Source: Gammaproteobacteria bacterium
Lineage (GTDB): Bacteria; Pseudomonadota; Gammaproteobacteria; Xanthomonadales; Wenzhouxiangellaceae
Direction of reading: 5' to 3'
DNA length: 17,605 nucleotides
Assembly: GCA_003561495.1 (NCBI GenBank)
Contig: PWWM01000183.1
Span: 1-17,605, forward strand
Under the pieces are notes generated by a model, which was given only the letters and a program-made list of their open reading frames with translations, did not search any database and had not been told where the DNA came from. Below, one piece after another: positions 7,239 through 15,013 of this stretch; positions within the stretch are counted from its first letter, which is position 1; every line of letters begins with the position of its first letter. The position numbers and the translations under genes are program-made.

Positions 7239-8015
7239 CTACCTGGCACCAGCCCTTCGATAAAGCGCTTCAAGCACGACCTGCATATCGGCAGGTATAT
7301 AAGCCCATCCTTGTTCGGAAAGGTCTTCGGGAATGCCAAACATGGCCTCGGCCACACCTCCGGCGATTGCGGCCACGGTATCGCTGTCACCACCAATCGA
7401 TATGGCGTTACGAATCGCGTCCTCGAAATCCGTCGCCGTCAGGGCGCAGACCAGGGCTTGAGGAACCGTTCCCTGGCAGGTCACATCGAACTGGTAGGTC
7501 GGACGAATCTCGTCGGGGGTCATGTCAAGGTCGTAATCGAAACGATCACTGATGGCCAGGCCAATGTCGTTGGCGCTTTCACCCTGCCGCGCCAGATAGA
7601 TCGCCACAGCCGTGGCTGCAGCACCCTTGAGGCCCTCGATGTGATTATGGGTGACTTCGGTGACTCGGTGAGCCGCCCTGATCGCGTCGTCCTCGGACTG
7701 CGCCAGCAGCCCGGCCGGCGACACGCGCATGGCCGCACCATTGCCGTAACTGGAGTATGGTTCGAGAGAATCGGACTTCAGCCACTTGGCAAACATGCCG
7801 CCCCACCCCCCGTTTTCCCAGTAGCGCCGCCCCCAATCTTTCAGGGCTTGTCCGGGATGGCGATCATTAACCAGCGCATCGGCCACCGCCACGGTGCAGA
7901 CCGTGTCATCGGTATAGCGCGCTTGAGGATGAAACAGCGGCCCGAACGCCTTGGTTCGAACATTGTTCCCCTCGTAGACCGAGCCGGCGATGTCGCCAAT
8001 GATTGCTCCCAGCAT
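7239..8015 (-). CDS. ADP-ribosylglycohydrolase (DraG/ARH-like)
   Basis: An ADP-ribosylglycohydrolase-fold enzyme of 258 residues. The family removes ADP-ribose from modified proteins, nucleic acids or small molecules using two Mg or Mn ions. Metal-binding motifs are intact: GDIAGSVYE near the N-terminus, TDDT at 35-38, and GGDSDT at 208-213 (Asp210, Asp212, Thr213) followed by AAIAGGVAEA. The NGAAMR block (93-98) and H-x-H (THNH near 124) are also typical. No signal peptide is present, so it acts in the cytosol. It starts 17 nt after the stop of the 612-residue membrane protein gene, so the two are very likely co-transcribed. No ADP-ribosyltransferase gene is visible in the window, so the substrate is unknown. 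Length is close to the small bacterial DraG-like members. Confidence 0.92.
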   Translation of the reverse strand: MLGAIIGDIAGSVYEGNNVRTKAFGPLFHPQARYTDDTVCTVAVADALVNDRHPGQALKDWGRRYWENGGWGGMFAKWLKSDSLEPYSSYGNGAAMRVSPAGLLAQSEDDAIRAAHRVTEVTHNHIEGLKGAAATAVAIYLARQGESANDIGLAISDRFDYDLDMTPDEIRPTYQFDVTCQGTVPQALVCALTATDFEDAIRNAISIGGDSDTVAAIAGGVAEAMFGIPEDLSEQGWAYIPADMQVVLEALYRRAGAR

Positions 8016-8032
8016 GGACCAAGCCTACCGTA

Positions 8033-9871
8033 TTACTCTTCGTTGTCCGGCAGTGCCTCCCGCCTGAATTGACCAAGCACCGCCGCTTCCGCCTCATCAA
8101 TCGCAGCCACAAGTTTTTCACGATGTTCATCTCGGGACCACAATTCCTCCAGCTTCAGGATCAGATACTCCGCCCCTACGCCAACGGCCAGTCCGCCGAT
8201 TGCGCCACCCAGAGCAGCGCCCACTGCGGTACCGGCGCCTGGCACAACCGAGCCCAAAATACCCCCGATCGTCCCTCCAACAACACCGCCTGTACCCATG
8301 GATACGGCTCGAACGGTGGCCAGTCGGGCCAGTGCGGCCCCGGCTGCACGGATGACGCCACTTGAGGCTGCACGCAGGATGATCTGGCGCGTCGCGACAG
8401 CGGCGATCACTCCGGAAACGCCGCTGGTTGCTGCACTCATCCCCAAACGCTGCTCAACCGTGGTCAGTCCGGAATGAACCGGCAAGTTCAAAAGCGCTTC
8501 CCGGTCGGTTCGGGCCACCACGGACACTTCATCGTCGGATGACACCTCGACTCTCCTGGCCTCCAGAATCTCATTGGCACGCTCCTGAAAACTTTCAAGG
8601 ACCCGGGCCTCGCGATGCAGCGCTTCGGCGAACACTTCCTCGAAGCTTGCAAAGGGATCGCCGGATTCGAGCTTTTCAGTCAGTTTCTCAGACAGGTGTT
8701 GATCGATATTGCCGGCCAGAAGGTTGGCAATACGCGTCCATTCTCCGGGCAAGCTGTAATACCAGTCGAGATAAGGATCGACGTTGGAACGCATCAGGGC
8801 AAACCCCAGCTTGAGCGCATCCTCGATCGGCTGAAGCAGTTCCTCATGAGTCTCAAGCGTGGCCACCGCCACTCGATTCACTTCTTCTATTGAACCGGGT
8901 GAAAAGTATTGATCTCCAATTCGTTCAACGTGCCGGACCACGACGATGGGTTCCGGTGCCGTGGAACGGCTTTCAAGAGTAGACTCGAACACGACAGCCA
9001 ACGGCAGGTAGATAAACAGGATGCAGATGATGGCCGTGGCGCTTGCCATGGCGATACGCTTCGGTGACAGGGATTCGACTTGTTCATCCGATTTAGTGGG
9101 ATGGAGAATGCGTCGGTACTCTCGCCCGGGCAGAAGAAAGGCACAGACGGTAAAACAAACCGCCAGATACAAAGGTAATCGAGTCAACCCCGAAAGAATC
9201 ACGAGCAACCATGAAAGCAAGCCTGGATCATCCAGCAGCCTGCCGAGCACAAACCGCTCCAGCCCGACCCAGAACGCGCCCCATTCGCCAACCAGGTGAG
9301 CGATCGAACTTGCGCCAAGCCAGATGGCCTCGCCGCGGGCCACATCAACGGCTTGTTCGAACGTGTCATAGAAACCGTAGGCTCCGATAACCCATCGAAC
9401 AAGGGGGTCGACAAGACTCATCAAGATGGCCACGGTCACTGCGATCAACAGCAATGACTTGCCGTAACGAAAAATCGGTTTGAATTGACCTTGTAGTCGT
9501 GGTCCAAGAACCGCATGCAAGAGAACAACCAGCAGAGCTCCAACAGCAACCAGGACGATATCCACCCATCCGGCCACGGAAAAGCGAACGGCCAGAAATC
9601 CGGCCGCGGCAAAAGCGATCCCGATACTGATCAACAGGCGAAGCCATGCCCCGGACAGCCAGCGAACCGCCAGCGAATCGGCCGACCACATCCCCAACCA
9701 GTGGATACGCTTGAGCGTCGCGAGATAGGCGCCGAAAACACCAACGGGTAGAGCCAGCATCAGAAAGAACATGGCCGGCCAGAATGGCCCGCTAGATTCC
9801 GGCAGCATGACCACTCCGAGCCCAAGCAGGGCCGGATAAGCAATAACCAGAATGGCTTTAGTCGAATTCAA
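8033..9871 (-). CDS. Multi-spanning membrane protein with glycine-zipper C-terminus, unknown function
   Basis: Not recognised as a named family. It has 612 residues in two halves. The N-terminal half has about seven hydrophobic segments (near 5-23, 29-50, 75-97, 103-123, 138-155, 218-248 and 274-296). Residues 300-475 form a soluble, acidic, helical domain with the phrase VDPYLDWYYSLPGEW (364-378). Residues 480-570 are Gly/Ala-rich: GTGGVVGGTIGGILG and AALGGAIGGLAVGVGA have the GxxxG periodicity of glycine zippers, which pack membrane helices in channels and some toxins. A charged amphipathic tail follows. The start is a TTG; no in-frame ATG precedes it, and the next Met (22) would cut helix 1. 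It leads the run with the ADP-ribosylglycohydrolase. Coding is strongly supported by length and composition; function is unknown. Confidence 0.85.
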   Translation of the reverse strand: MNSTKAILVIAYPALLGLGVVMLPESSGPFWPAMFFLMLALPVGVFGAYLATLKRIHWLGMWSADSLAVRWLSGAWLRLLISIGIAFAAAGFLAVRFSVAGWVDIVLVAVGALLVVLLHAVLGPRLQGQFKPIFRYGKSLLLIAVTVAILMSLVDPLVRWVIGAYGFYDTFEQAVDVARGEAIWLGASSIAHLVGEWGAFWVGLERFVLGRLLDDPGLLSWLLVILSGLTRLPLYLAVCFTVCAFLLPGREYRRILHPTKSDEQVESLSPKRIAMASATAIICILFIYLPLAVVFESTLESRSTAPEPIVVVRHVERIGDQYFSPGSIEEVNRVAVATLETHEELLQPIEDALKLGFALMRSNVDPYLDWYYSLPGEWTRIANLLAGNIDQHLSEKLTEKLESGDPFASFEEVFAEALHREARVLESFQERANEILEARRVEVSSDDEVSVVARTDREALLNLPVHSGLTTVEQRLGMSAATSGVSGVIAAVATRQIILRAASSGVIRAAGAALARLATVRAVSMGTGGVVGGTIGGILGSVVPGAGTAVGAALGGAIGGLAVGVGAEYLILKLEELWSRDEHREKLVAAIDEAEAAVLGQFRREALPDNEE

Positions 9872-9970
9872 GCTCGGATACTCGATGTCTGGGGAAGGAG
9901 TAAGGCTAGAGAATAAGAACCATTCAATGTTAAAGGGTTCAACCTCTTCTACAAGACAGCGGCACCAAAA

Positions 9971-10000
9971 TTGTAGGTCGGGGCTACGTCCCCGACGGAC
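9971..10000 (+). repeat. GTAG-type REP element, copy 1 (forward)
   Basis: A 30-nt palindromic unit with GTAG at 9973-9976, then a 7-bp stem GTCGGGG (9977-9983) with CCCCGAC (9990-9996) around loop CTACGT, then GGAC. The GTAG-plus-hairpin layout matches REP units served by RAYT transposases, such as the SMAG elements of Stenotrophomonas. It is a perfect inverted match to 10094-10123. Confidence 0.85.
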
Positions 10001-10093
10001 AACGGTGAATCAACCCCGCACCGGATTGTTCGCGCGTCTGCCTTCGGATTGTGGGTTGGTGAAAATCGAATTTGTGTCGATGTTTGATATGTC

Positions 10094-10123
10094 GTCCGTC
10101 GGGGACGTAGCCCCGACCTACAA
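10094..10123 (-). repeat. GTAG-type REP element, copy 2 (inverted)
   Basis: Exact reverse complement of the 30 nt at 9971-10000. The identity stops sharply at both ends (flanking bases do not pair), which defines the unit. Together the pair forms a BIME-like inverted doublet that could fold into one large cruciform or RNA hairpin. Confidence 0.85.
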
Positions 10124-10278
10124 ACGAACCAATCGGCCAGGGTGACTCATGGCACGGGCAATTCCGGCCTCGGTGGCATATCCTTTCAAGATCTCATAGG
10201 AACCTGGGCCATGGCAGACCATCGAATTGAGCGTCTGACAATTCCTCTGCAAGCCGGCTCGGACCGAAAGGATTTCAG

Positions 10279-11301
10279 ATGACAACCATGCGAGCCATTG
10301 TCCAGGATCGCTACGGCGCGCCCGATCAAGTGCTGCAATTGCGTGAAGTCGACATTCCGACCCCTGCCCCGGATGAAGTCCTGGTGCGAGTGCGGGCCGC
10401 CTCGGTCAATCCCGACGTGTGGCATGCCATCAGCGGCTACCCACGCCTCATACGCCTGATGGGCGCAGGTTTCAGAAAACAAAAACAACCGATTCCCGGA
10501 CTGGACATGGCCGGGGAAGTGACGGCCGTGGGTCGTGACGTGACCGACTTCCGCCCCGGCGATGCGGTATTCGGTGAAACCCATGATGAAATTCAGTGGG
10601 TCAACGGCGGCGCCTACGCCGAATACGTGTGCGTGCCGCAACACGTCCTGTCGCGCAAACCCGTGAACATCACCTTCGAGCAGGCCGCATCAGTACCAAC
10701 ATCCGGGATCATTGCCCTGGTCAACTTGCGAAAGCACCTGTGGAAACAGCCGGGTCAGCGCATCGTGATCAATGGCGCAGCCGGCGGCGTGGGCAGTATT
10801 GCCATTCAATTGGCCAAGGCCAACGGCGCCTATGTCATCGGCGTGGACCACACCAGCAAGCTTGACTACATGCGATCGCTGGGGGCCGACAAGGTCCTGG
10901 ACTACACGCAAGAAAACGTCACCAAGCTTGAACAAGACGTCGATCTCATCGTCGATGTCGCCTCAACGCTATCACTCTCAGACTGCAAGCGAACACTCAA
11001 GCCCGATGGACTGATTGTCATCATCGGTCACGATCACTACGGAACCAGAGGTCGGCGCACGCTGGGCGGTATACCGTATTTTCTGGGTCTGATGCTTTGG
11101 GCGCGTTTCGACCGGCACCTGCCCTGGCCCTCGTTCGAGACCATGGAAAAGCGCGATGCCATGAACATCCTGCGCGACATGCTCGAGGCCGGGACACTCA
11201 CACCGATCGTGGCAAAAACCTTCCCATTGTCCCAAGTGCCCGCAGCGATCCAGTGCCTGCAAGAAGGACGGACTTGCGGACGTATCGTCATCGTACCGTA
11301 G
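10279..11301 (+). CDS. MDR-family NAD(P)H:quinone oxidoreductase-like enzyme
   Basis: Medium-chain dehydrogenase/reductase of 340 residues, zinc-free quinone-oxidoreductase or enoyl-reductase-like. The GroES-like N-terminal domain contains VRAASVNPDVWHA (38-50) and PGLDMAGEVTAVG (73-85). The Rossmann domain has INGAAGGVGSIAIQLAK (164-180) with the nucleotide loop, followed by VIGVDHTSKLDYMRSLGADKVLDY. The C-terminal half ends in CGRIVIVP, typical of the family. The cysteine and histidine set for catalytic or structural zinc is lacking, supporting the QOR branch. It probably reduces a quinone or alkenal with NADPH in the cytosol; substrate unknown. The start at 10279 has AAAGGA about 6 nt upstream; a second ATG three codons later is less well placed. 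It is divergent from the membrane protein gene across the REP-bearing region. Confidence 0.92.
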   Translation: MTTMRAIVQDRYGAPDQVLQLREVDIPTPAPDEVLVRVRAASVNPDVWHAISGYPRLIRLMGAGFRKQKQPIPGLDMAGEVTAVGRDVTDFRPGDAVFGETHDEIQWVNGGAYAEYVCVPQHVLSRKPVNITFEQAASVPTSGIIALVNLRKHLWKQPGQRIVINGAAGGVGSIAIQLAKANGAYVIGVDHTSKLDYMRSLGADKVLDYTQENVTKLEQDVDLIVDVASTLSLSDCKRTLKPDGLIVIIGHDHYGTRGRRTLGGIPYFLGLMLWARFDRHLPWPSFETMEKRDAMNILRDMLEAGTLTPIVAKTFPLSQVPAAIQCLQEGRTCGRIVIVP

Positions 11302-11413
11302 GGCACAGATACATAGGTACGTCAATCACTGGCAACCGGAAGCCCCTCAGAACGGAAAACAGGACCCCGTTCGCCGTGGGCTTTAGAATAGGGAAAACAC
11401 CTCGAAGAATCGC

Positions 11414-12565
11414 ATGCAGTACAACCCAGCCAAACAAATTGATCCCGACCGCTGGCTGTCAATCGAAGAAGACGAGCGCCTCTACGCCATCCAGTGTTGG
11501 ATCTCCGAGTTGACCGGTTCCGAAATAGAGGACTGCGTGATCGAGGCGGTGCCCATTCTCGCCGTTGAAAATCAGGTAGCCATGGCCGACCCGCCGGTCA
11601 CCCGCGCCACGCTGGAACGTCTGCTGGACGGCGGCATCGACCGGATGACTGCAATCCAGGTGATGGGCGACGTCATGGCCGAATCATTGAGTGCGGCGGT
11701 TTCGCAACTCCAGAACCATGATTTGGACGCGTATGCCCGGGCGTTGGAGCAGATCGATCCGGCAGAGATTGCACTCAGCGACCCGGACGACAAAGCGCCC
11801 CGGAATGGCGCGGGCGGCGTGCCCGAATTCAGCGACGAGCACCGGCAAGTGCTGATCGACTTCGGCGAGCGCCATGCCGACGACAACGCCCTGTCCTGGC
11901 CGGAAACCGCCGGCTTCCTGTTCGCCGTCCAGGCGTGTCCGGAACTGGTCATGCCGTCGGAGTGGACCGAGATCGTTCAGGGCGAGACGGTCTTTGCCGA
12001 TCTCGACGAAGCGCGCGCGGTGAGCGAAGCGCGCATGGCGCTGATGAACTGGATTTCCGATTGCATCCAGCAGGAACAGCCGGCCATTCCGGCCGATTGC
12101 GCACCCGGTCCGGAGCCATTGGACATTCTGGAAACGGACAACAACTTCTCACGCTGGTGCCGCGGTGTCACCATAGGCCACAACTGGCTGGAGCGGAGCT
12201 GGGATGAAGTGCTGGAGACAGACAGCGACGATGATCGCTCGCAGGGCATGGCGCTGATCCTGTTTGCGTTCTTCACCGGTCGGGCCATGGCCGAGCGGGT
12301 GGTCGAGGAGATCGCCGCAGACTCGACGAGCAGCGCCCCCACCCTGGAAGAGTTGGCCAACAAGTACCACGCGCTCATTGAACAGGCCGCGCTGGAATAT
12401 GCCGCGATCGGCCTGGAATATCGCCAGACCCCGTCAGCGCCACCGCCCCGGCAGCCGGTACGTTCTGAAAAGATCGGCCGCAACCAGCCATGCCCCTGCG
12501 GCAGCGGCAAGAAATACAAGAAATGCTGCGGCCGACCCGGTGCGGGCCCGCCGAGGGCCGGATGA
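11414..12565 (+). CDS. YecA/UPF0149-like protein with C-terminal SEC-C zinc motif
   Basis: A 383-residue cytosolic protein in three parts. Residues about 20-100 carry AVENQVAMADPPVTRATLERL, a block seen at the front of DUF1841/SEC-C proteins. Residues about 140-310 form a UPF0149 (YgfB/YecA)-type helical domain with WPETAGFLFAVQACPE and FSRWCRGVTIGHNWLERSW. The tail has a SEC-C motif, RNQPCPCGSGKKYKKCCG, with zinc ligands Cys360, Cys362, Cys371 and Cys372 in the C-x-C-x8-C-C pattern. SEC-C tails bind zinc and, in SecA and YecA, contact the ribosome or SecB, so a role near translation or secretion is possible but unproven here. A TAGAAT -10-like box lies at 11384-11389 without a clear -35. The Shine-Dalgarno is weak. 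It stands alone between the MDR and diguanylate cyclase genes. Confidence 0.85.
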   Translation: MQYNPAKQIDPDRWLSIEEDERLYAIQCWISELTGSEIEDCVIEAVPILAVENQVAMADPPVTRATLERLLDGGIDRMTAIQVMGDVMAESLSAAVSQLQNHDLDAYARALEQIDPAEIALSDPDDKAPRNGAGGVPEFSDEHRQVLIDFGERHADDNALSWPETAGFLFAVQACPELVMPSEWTEIVQGETVFADLDEARAVSEARMALMNWISDCIQQEQPAIPADCAPGPEPLDILETDNNFSRWCRGVTIGHNWLERSWDEVLETDSDDDRSQGMALILFAFFTGRAMAERVVEEIAADSTSSAPTLEELANKYHALIEQAALEYAAIGLEYRQTPSAPPPRQPVRSEKIGRNQPCPCGSGKKYKKCCGRPGAGPPRAG

Positions 12566-12667
12566 CGCGTATGCGAGTTGCTTCGTATCGCGGCACTTGA
12601 AGGATCGCATCATGCACTCGGAAAGTAACGCGGCTTGTTAATGACGTCAGGCGTTAACCAAATAATC

Positions 12668-12696
12668 TTGGGTGTTTTGATTCCATCGGCTATGAT
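12668..12696 (+). promoter_or_regulatory. Probable sigma-70 promoter of the diguanylate cyclase gene
   Basis: TTGGGT (12668-12673) and TATGAT (12691-12696) are separated by exactly 17 nt. The -10 box matches consensus at five of six positions. It would give a leader of about 55 nt before the ATG at 12757. It lies in the 191-nt gap after the YecA-like gene, supporting independent transcription of the cyclase. Confidence 0.55.
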
Positions 12697-12756
12697 CCGA
12701 GTGGAACATTCAACAAAAGACTACCGGGTCCAACCTGTTCAGTCGACTTCAAGACC

Positions 12757-13707
12757 ATGACGAACAAGCCGGAATCAAGAGGCGACGAGGAGGCGTTTTA
12801 CCGTACGCTGCTCGAATCGACACGTGCCATTCCCTGGCGCATCGATTGGGACACCAAGTCCTTTTCCTATATCGGGCCGCAGATCGAAGACGTGCTGGGC
12901 TGGCCGCCGGAGAGCTGGGTCAGCATCCAGGATTGGGCTGATCGCATCGCCGAAGTCGATCGTCAGCGTGTCGTCGATTACTGCGTGGCACAGAGCCAGG
13001 CCGGCATCGATCACGAAGCCGATTACCGTGCGCTGACCGCCGATGGCCGCCAGGTCTGGATACGCGACGTCGTCCACGTCCTGCGTGATGCCAACGGCGA
13101 GGTCGAGGCCCTGGTCGGTTTCATGTTTGATATCAGCGAACGCCGCCGTAACGAGGAAAAACTGGTCGCCCTGCAAGAGGAACTGGAAAGACTTTCTTAC
13201 CAGGACGCCCTTACCGGGGTGGCCAACCGCCGACGCTTCGACGAAGTCCTCGAGACCGAATGGGCCAGCGCCCGCCGCAACGCCACCCCCCTGGCCCTGA
13301 TCATGCTCGATATCGATCACTTCAAGCAATACAACGATCACTACGGTCACATCAAGGGCGATGAAGCCCTCCAGCAAGTCGCCGAAATCCTCACCACCAT
13401 TGCCAATCGCCCCCGCGACCTGGTGTGCCGCTTCGGCGGCGAAGAATTCGTCCTCATCCTGCCGGAAACCGACAGCGAAGCCGCCTGTCAGCTCGCCACC
13501 AAGTGCCGCGATGCCGTTCATGAAGCGTCCATCGAGCACCGACAGGGCGGGCCGAGTCAGTTGCTCACCGTCAGCATGGGCGTAGTCGCCGGCATTCCCC
13601 AGCGCGACGACGAGAATCCAAATCCGCTGATCCGCAAAGTCGACCGGCGGCTTTACCTTGCCAAGGAGCGCGGAAGGGACCGTGTCGTTGGAGATGCAGA
13701 GGCCTGA
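12757..13707 (+). CDS. PAS-GGDEF diguanylate cyclase
   Basis: Makes cyclic-di-GMP from two GTP; 316 residues, cytosolic, no membrane segment. A PAS domain of PAS_3 type covers about 12-128 (FSYIGPQIEDVLGWPPESW, then a PAC end at VGFMFDISERR). A short helix (130-148) links it to the GGDEF domain (149-312). Key residues are present: DALTGVANRRRF (150-161), metal-binding Asp185 in LDIDHFK, Asn193 and Asp202, GGEEF at 227-231, and an inhibitory site RPRD at 218-221, exactly five residues before GGEEF. It should therefore be active and subject to product inhibition. The PAS ligand is unknown. A sigma-70-like promoter precedes it; there is no strong Shine-Dalgarno. The last 133 nt of the gene body are duplicated at 17184-17316. 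Confidence 0.94.
   Translation: MTNKPESRGDEEAFYRTLLESTRAIPWRIDWDTKSFSYIGPQIEDVLGWPPESWVSIQDWADRIAEVDRQRVVDYCVAQSQAGIDHEADYRALTADGRQVWIRDVVHVLRDANGEVEALVGFMFDISERRRNEEKLVALQEELERLSYQDALTGVANRRRFDEVLETEWASARRNATPLALIMLDIDHFKQYNDHYGHIKGDEALQQVAEILTTIANRPRDLVCRFGGEEFVLILPETDSEAACQLATKCRDAVHEASIEHRQGGPSQLLTVSMGVVAGIPQRDDENPNPLIRKVDRRLYLAKERGRDRVVGDAEA
13572..13704 (+). repeat. Source copy of a 133-bp direct repeat (GGDEF 3' end)
   Basis: This segment, within the cyclase gene, recurs at 17184-17316 in the same orientation, with no gaps and nine mismatches by hand alignment. The boundary lies a few codons before SMGVVAGIPQRD and ends just before the stop codon. Confidence 0.88.
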
Positions 13708-13864
13708 TTGTCGGCCTGCCCGTTTGCCCTTTCGCCCCTTCATCCAAACATCCCGACGCTTGACAGCAAGCCTGGCACCGACCACGCTTTCAGGAAATAC
13801 GGGCCGAGCGTGTGCATCGGAGCTGGTAGGGCAAGACCAAAGCAATGGTGAAGCATTCAACCTC

Positions 13865-13894
13865 GACCGTCGGGGACGTAGCCTCGACCAACAA
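13865..13894 (-). repeat. GTAG-type REP element, copy 3 (degenerate, inverted)
   Basis: Same orientation as copy 2 and three mismatches from it. One changes the diagnostic GTAG (read on the minus strand) to GTTG, and one breaks a stem pair. It is probably no longer recognised by a transposase. Confidence 0.75.
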
Positions 13895-13940
13895 ACAAAC
13901 CACATCACCCGGGCTTGTCGCAATCGTACATAACGCCACC

Positions 13941-13970
13941 TTGTAGGTCGGCCCTACGCGGCCGACGGAC
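13941..13970 (+). repeat. GTAG-type REP element, copy 4 (stem variant)
   Basis: Same 30-nt layout as copy 1, with GTAG at 13943-13946, but the stem reads GTCGGCC...GGCCGAC instead of GTCGGGG...CCCCGAC. Both sides of the stem have changed together, so all seven pairs are kept. It forms an inverted pair with copy 3, 46 bp apart, in the opposite relative order to the first pair. Confidence 0.82.
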
Positions 13971-14263
13971 GAAAACGAATTCATCGACACAACTAAATAC
14001 GTGCACCCCACCCTACTCAACCCGCCACCTGCAAAAACCCCACCCCCCGCGTCCGCCCCGGCTTGTGCCAGCACTCCCCGATCAACATGCTCGCCAGCTC
14101 CACGCCATCATCAACCCCCTCGATCTTCGCGCGTTATACCACCACCCAGATGACAGCGCTTGTGGCCATCGAAGACTTTCGCCAGGCGCTGCCGGGACAT
14201 CTGGAGGCGGCTGGATCATCGGCAGGACGCACCGCGATGGTTTTGGAGAGAATGGAGACAATT

Positions 14264-14308
14264 GCCGCGGTTGTAGATATCGTGAAGATCGAGTTTCAGC
14301 CTGGCCAT
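14264..14308 (-). pseudogene. Remnant resembling the start of an Smr-domain gene
   Basis: The minus strand from 14308 reads MARLKLDLHDIYNRG. The phrase LKLDLHDIYN-[KR]-G is the characteristic start of small Smr (MutS2 C-terminal-like) domain proteins. After this the frame goes out of family (NCLHSLQNHRG and a stop), so only the first 15 codons look preserved. This is a short match made from memory, so confidence is low. Confidence 0.3.
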
Positions 14309-14371
14309 GGTTGCGGGAACACGCAATCGTCAGCGATCTGGATTCAGGCCCATGGTACCGGCCCAGCCTCT

Positions 14372-14953
14372 TCAGTCGGCAAGTCGGGCCGTGAATCGGC
14401 GCATCAGTCCACGTACGCGCAATGAATCCGCCTCAATGACGAACCCTGCGCGCTCAACCGCAGCCACGGTGTCGCGGTTGGGATGGCAGCCGCCGGTGAT
14501 GCGCGTCCAGGCCGGCTGGATCCAGTCCAGAAAACGCGCCCCGAACTTCGAGCGGGCCTGGACGTGCTCGAGCATCAACAGCCGACCCTCCGGGCGCAGC
14601 ACGCGCTTGAGCTCGCGCAGACCCCGATCCACATCCGGCACGCTGCAAAACACCAGCGAGGACACCACGCAATCGAAACTGTCATCGGCAAACGGGAGGA
14701 ACTCGGCCGATGCGCACAGAAACCGGGCATCGCCACAGCGCCGGCATGCGCGAGGCAGAACATCGAAATTGGGATCGAGCGCAAACAGCTCGACATCCTC
14801 GCGATAGCCCGGCAGCGTTCGACCCGTCCCGCAACCGACCTCCAGCACCCGACCGCGGGCGCCAGCCACCAGCTTGCCGCGCCAGCGCTCCACCCCTGGC
14901 GCCAGGTGCATCAGCAAATCATAAAGCCACGGAATCTGCTCAATTCCCCGCAT
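14372..14953 (-). CDS. Class I SAM-dependent methyltransferase (METTL7/phospholipid-MT-like)
   Basis: A Rossmann-fold methyltransferase of 193 residues. Motif I is RVLEVGCGTGRTL (35-47), the acidic residue after strand 2 is Asp60 in FALDPN, the motif with the adenine-contact Asp is near ASAEFLPF (81-88), and SFDCVVSSLVFCSVPD (92-107) follows. The C-terminal block EHVQ...DWIQPAWTRITGGCHPNRDT (129-162) resembles METTL7-type and phosphatidylethanolamine N-methyltransferase-like proteins, which methylate thiols or lipids. The substrate here is not known. The start at 14953 (MRGIEQIPWLYD) is preferred, with AGAGA 6 nt upstream. A longer open frame reaches 15211, but its first part is antisense to a transposase remnant and a tandem repeat and is not protein-like. 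No membrane helix is obvious. Confidence 0.85.
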   Translation of the reverse strand: MRGIEQIPWLYDLLMHLAPGVERWRGKLVAGARGRVLEVGCGTGRTLPGYREDVELFALDPNFDVLPRACRRCGDARFLCASAEFLPFADDSFDCVVSSLVFCSVPDVDRGLRELKRVLRPEGRLLMLEHVQARSKFGARFLDWIQPAWTRITGGCHPNRDTVAAVERAGFVIEADSLRVRGLMRRFTARLAD

Positions 14954-15013
14954 GGTCATTCTCTGCCAGTGTTCAGACCTGGATGATACACGGGCGACCG
15001 CTCGCGCCCATCG

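Larger units (their letters stand above)
9872..10278. other. Intergenic region between divergent genes, carrying a REP pair
   Basis: A 407-bp gap separates the minus-strand membrane protein gene from the plus-strand MDR gene. It holds the two inverted REP units listed separately, with 93 bp between them. On the minus strand, 10118-10222 can be read as a 34-residue frame (MVCHGPGSYEILKGY and onward). Its TAG stop comes from the REP's GTAG, and it has no Shine-Dalgarno, so it may be a scrap of a lost gene. No clear sigma-70 promoter was found for either neighbour. Confidence 0.6.
13708..14371. other. 664-bp intergenic decay zone
   Basis: No convincing intact gene. It contains two REP units in inverted order (listed separately) and, on the minus strand, at least two protein-like scraps. 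One is 14264-14308, starting MARLKLDLHDIYNRG. The other is an open stretch at 14017-14133 ending in ECWHKPGRTRGVGFLQVAG and a TGA stop, closed upstream by a TAA and without a start. Between and around these, every frame is interrupted. It looks like the remains of former genes. Confidence 0.5.

Noticed and set aside
13735..13762. Similarity between CCCCTTCATCC...ATCCCGACGC here and CCCCTTCACCC...ATCCCGTCGC near 16574
   Set aside because: About 20 of 24 bases match with no extension on either side and no palindrome; it could be chance in C-rich DNA, so it is not called a repeat.
12775..13923. A 382-codon minus-strand open frame opposite the diguanylate cyclase
   Set aside because: It is a shadow of the cyclase codons (Gly/Ala/Val-rich) and even runs through a REP unit; there is no family signal.
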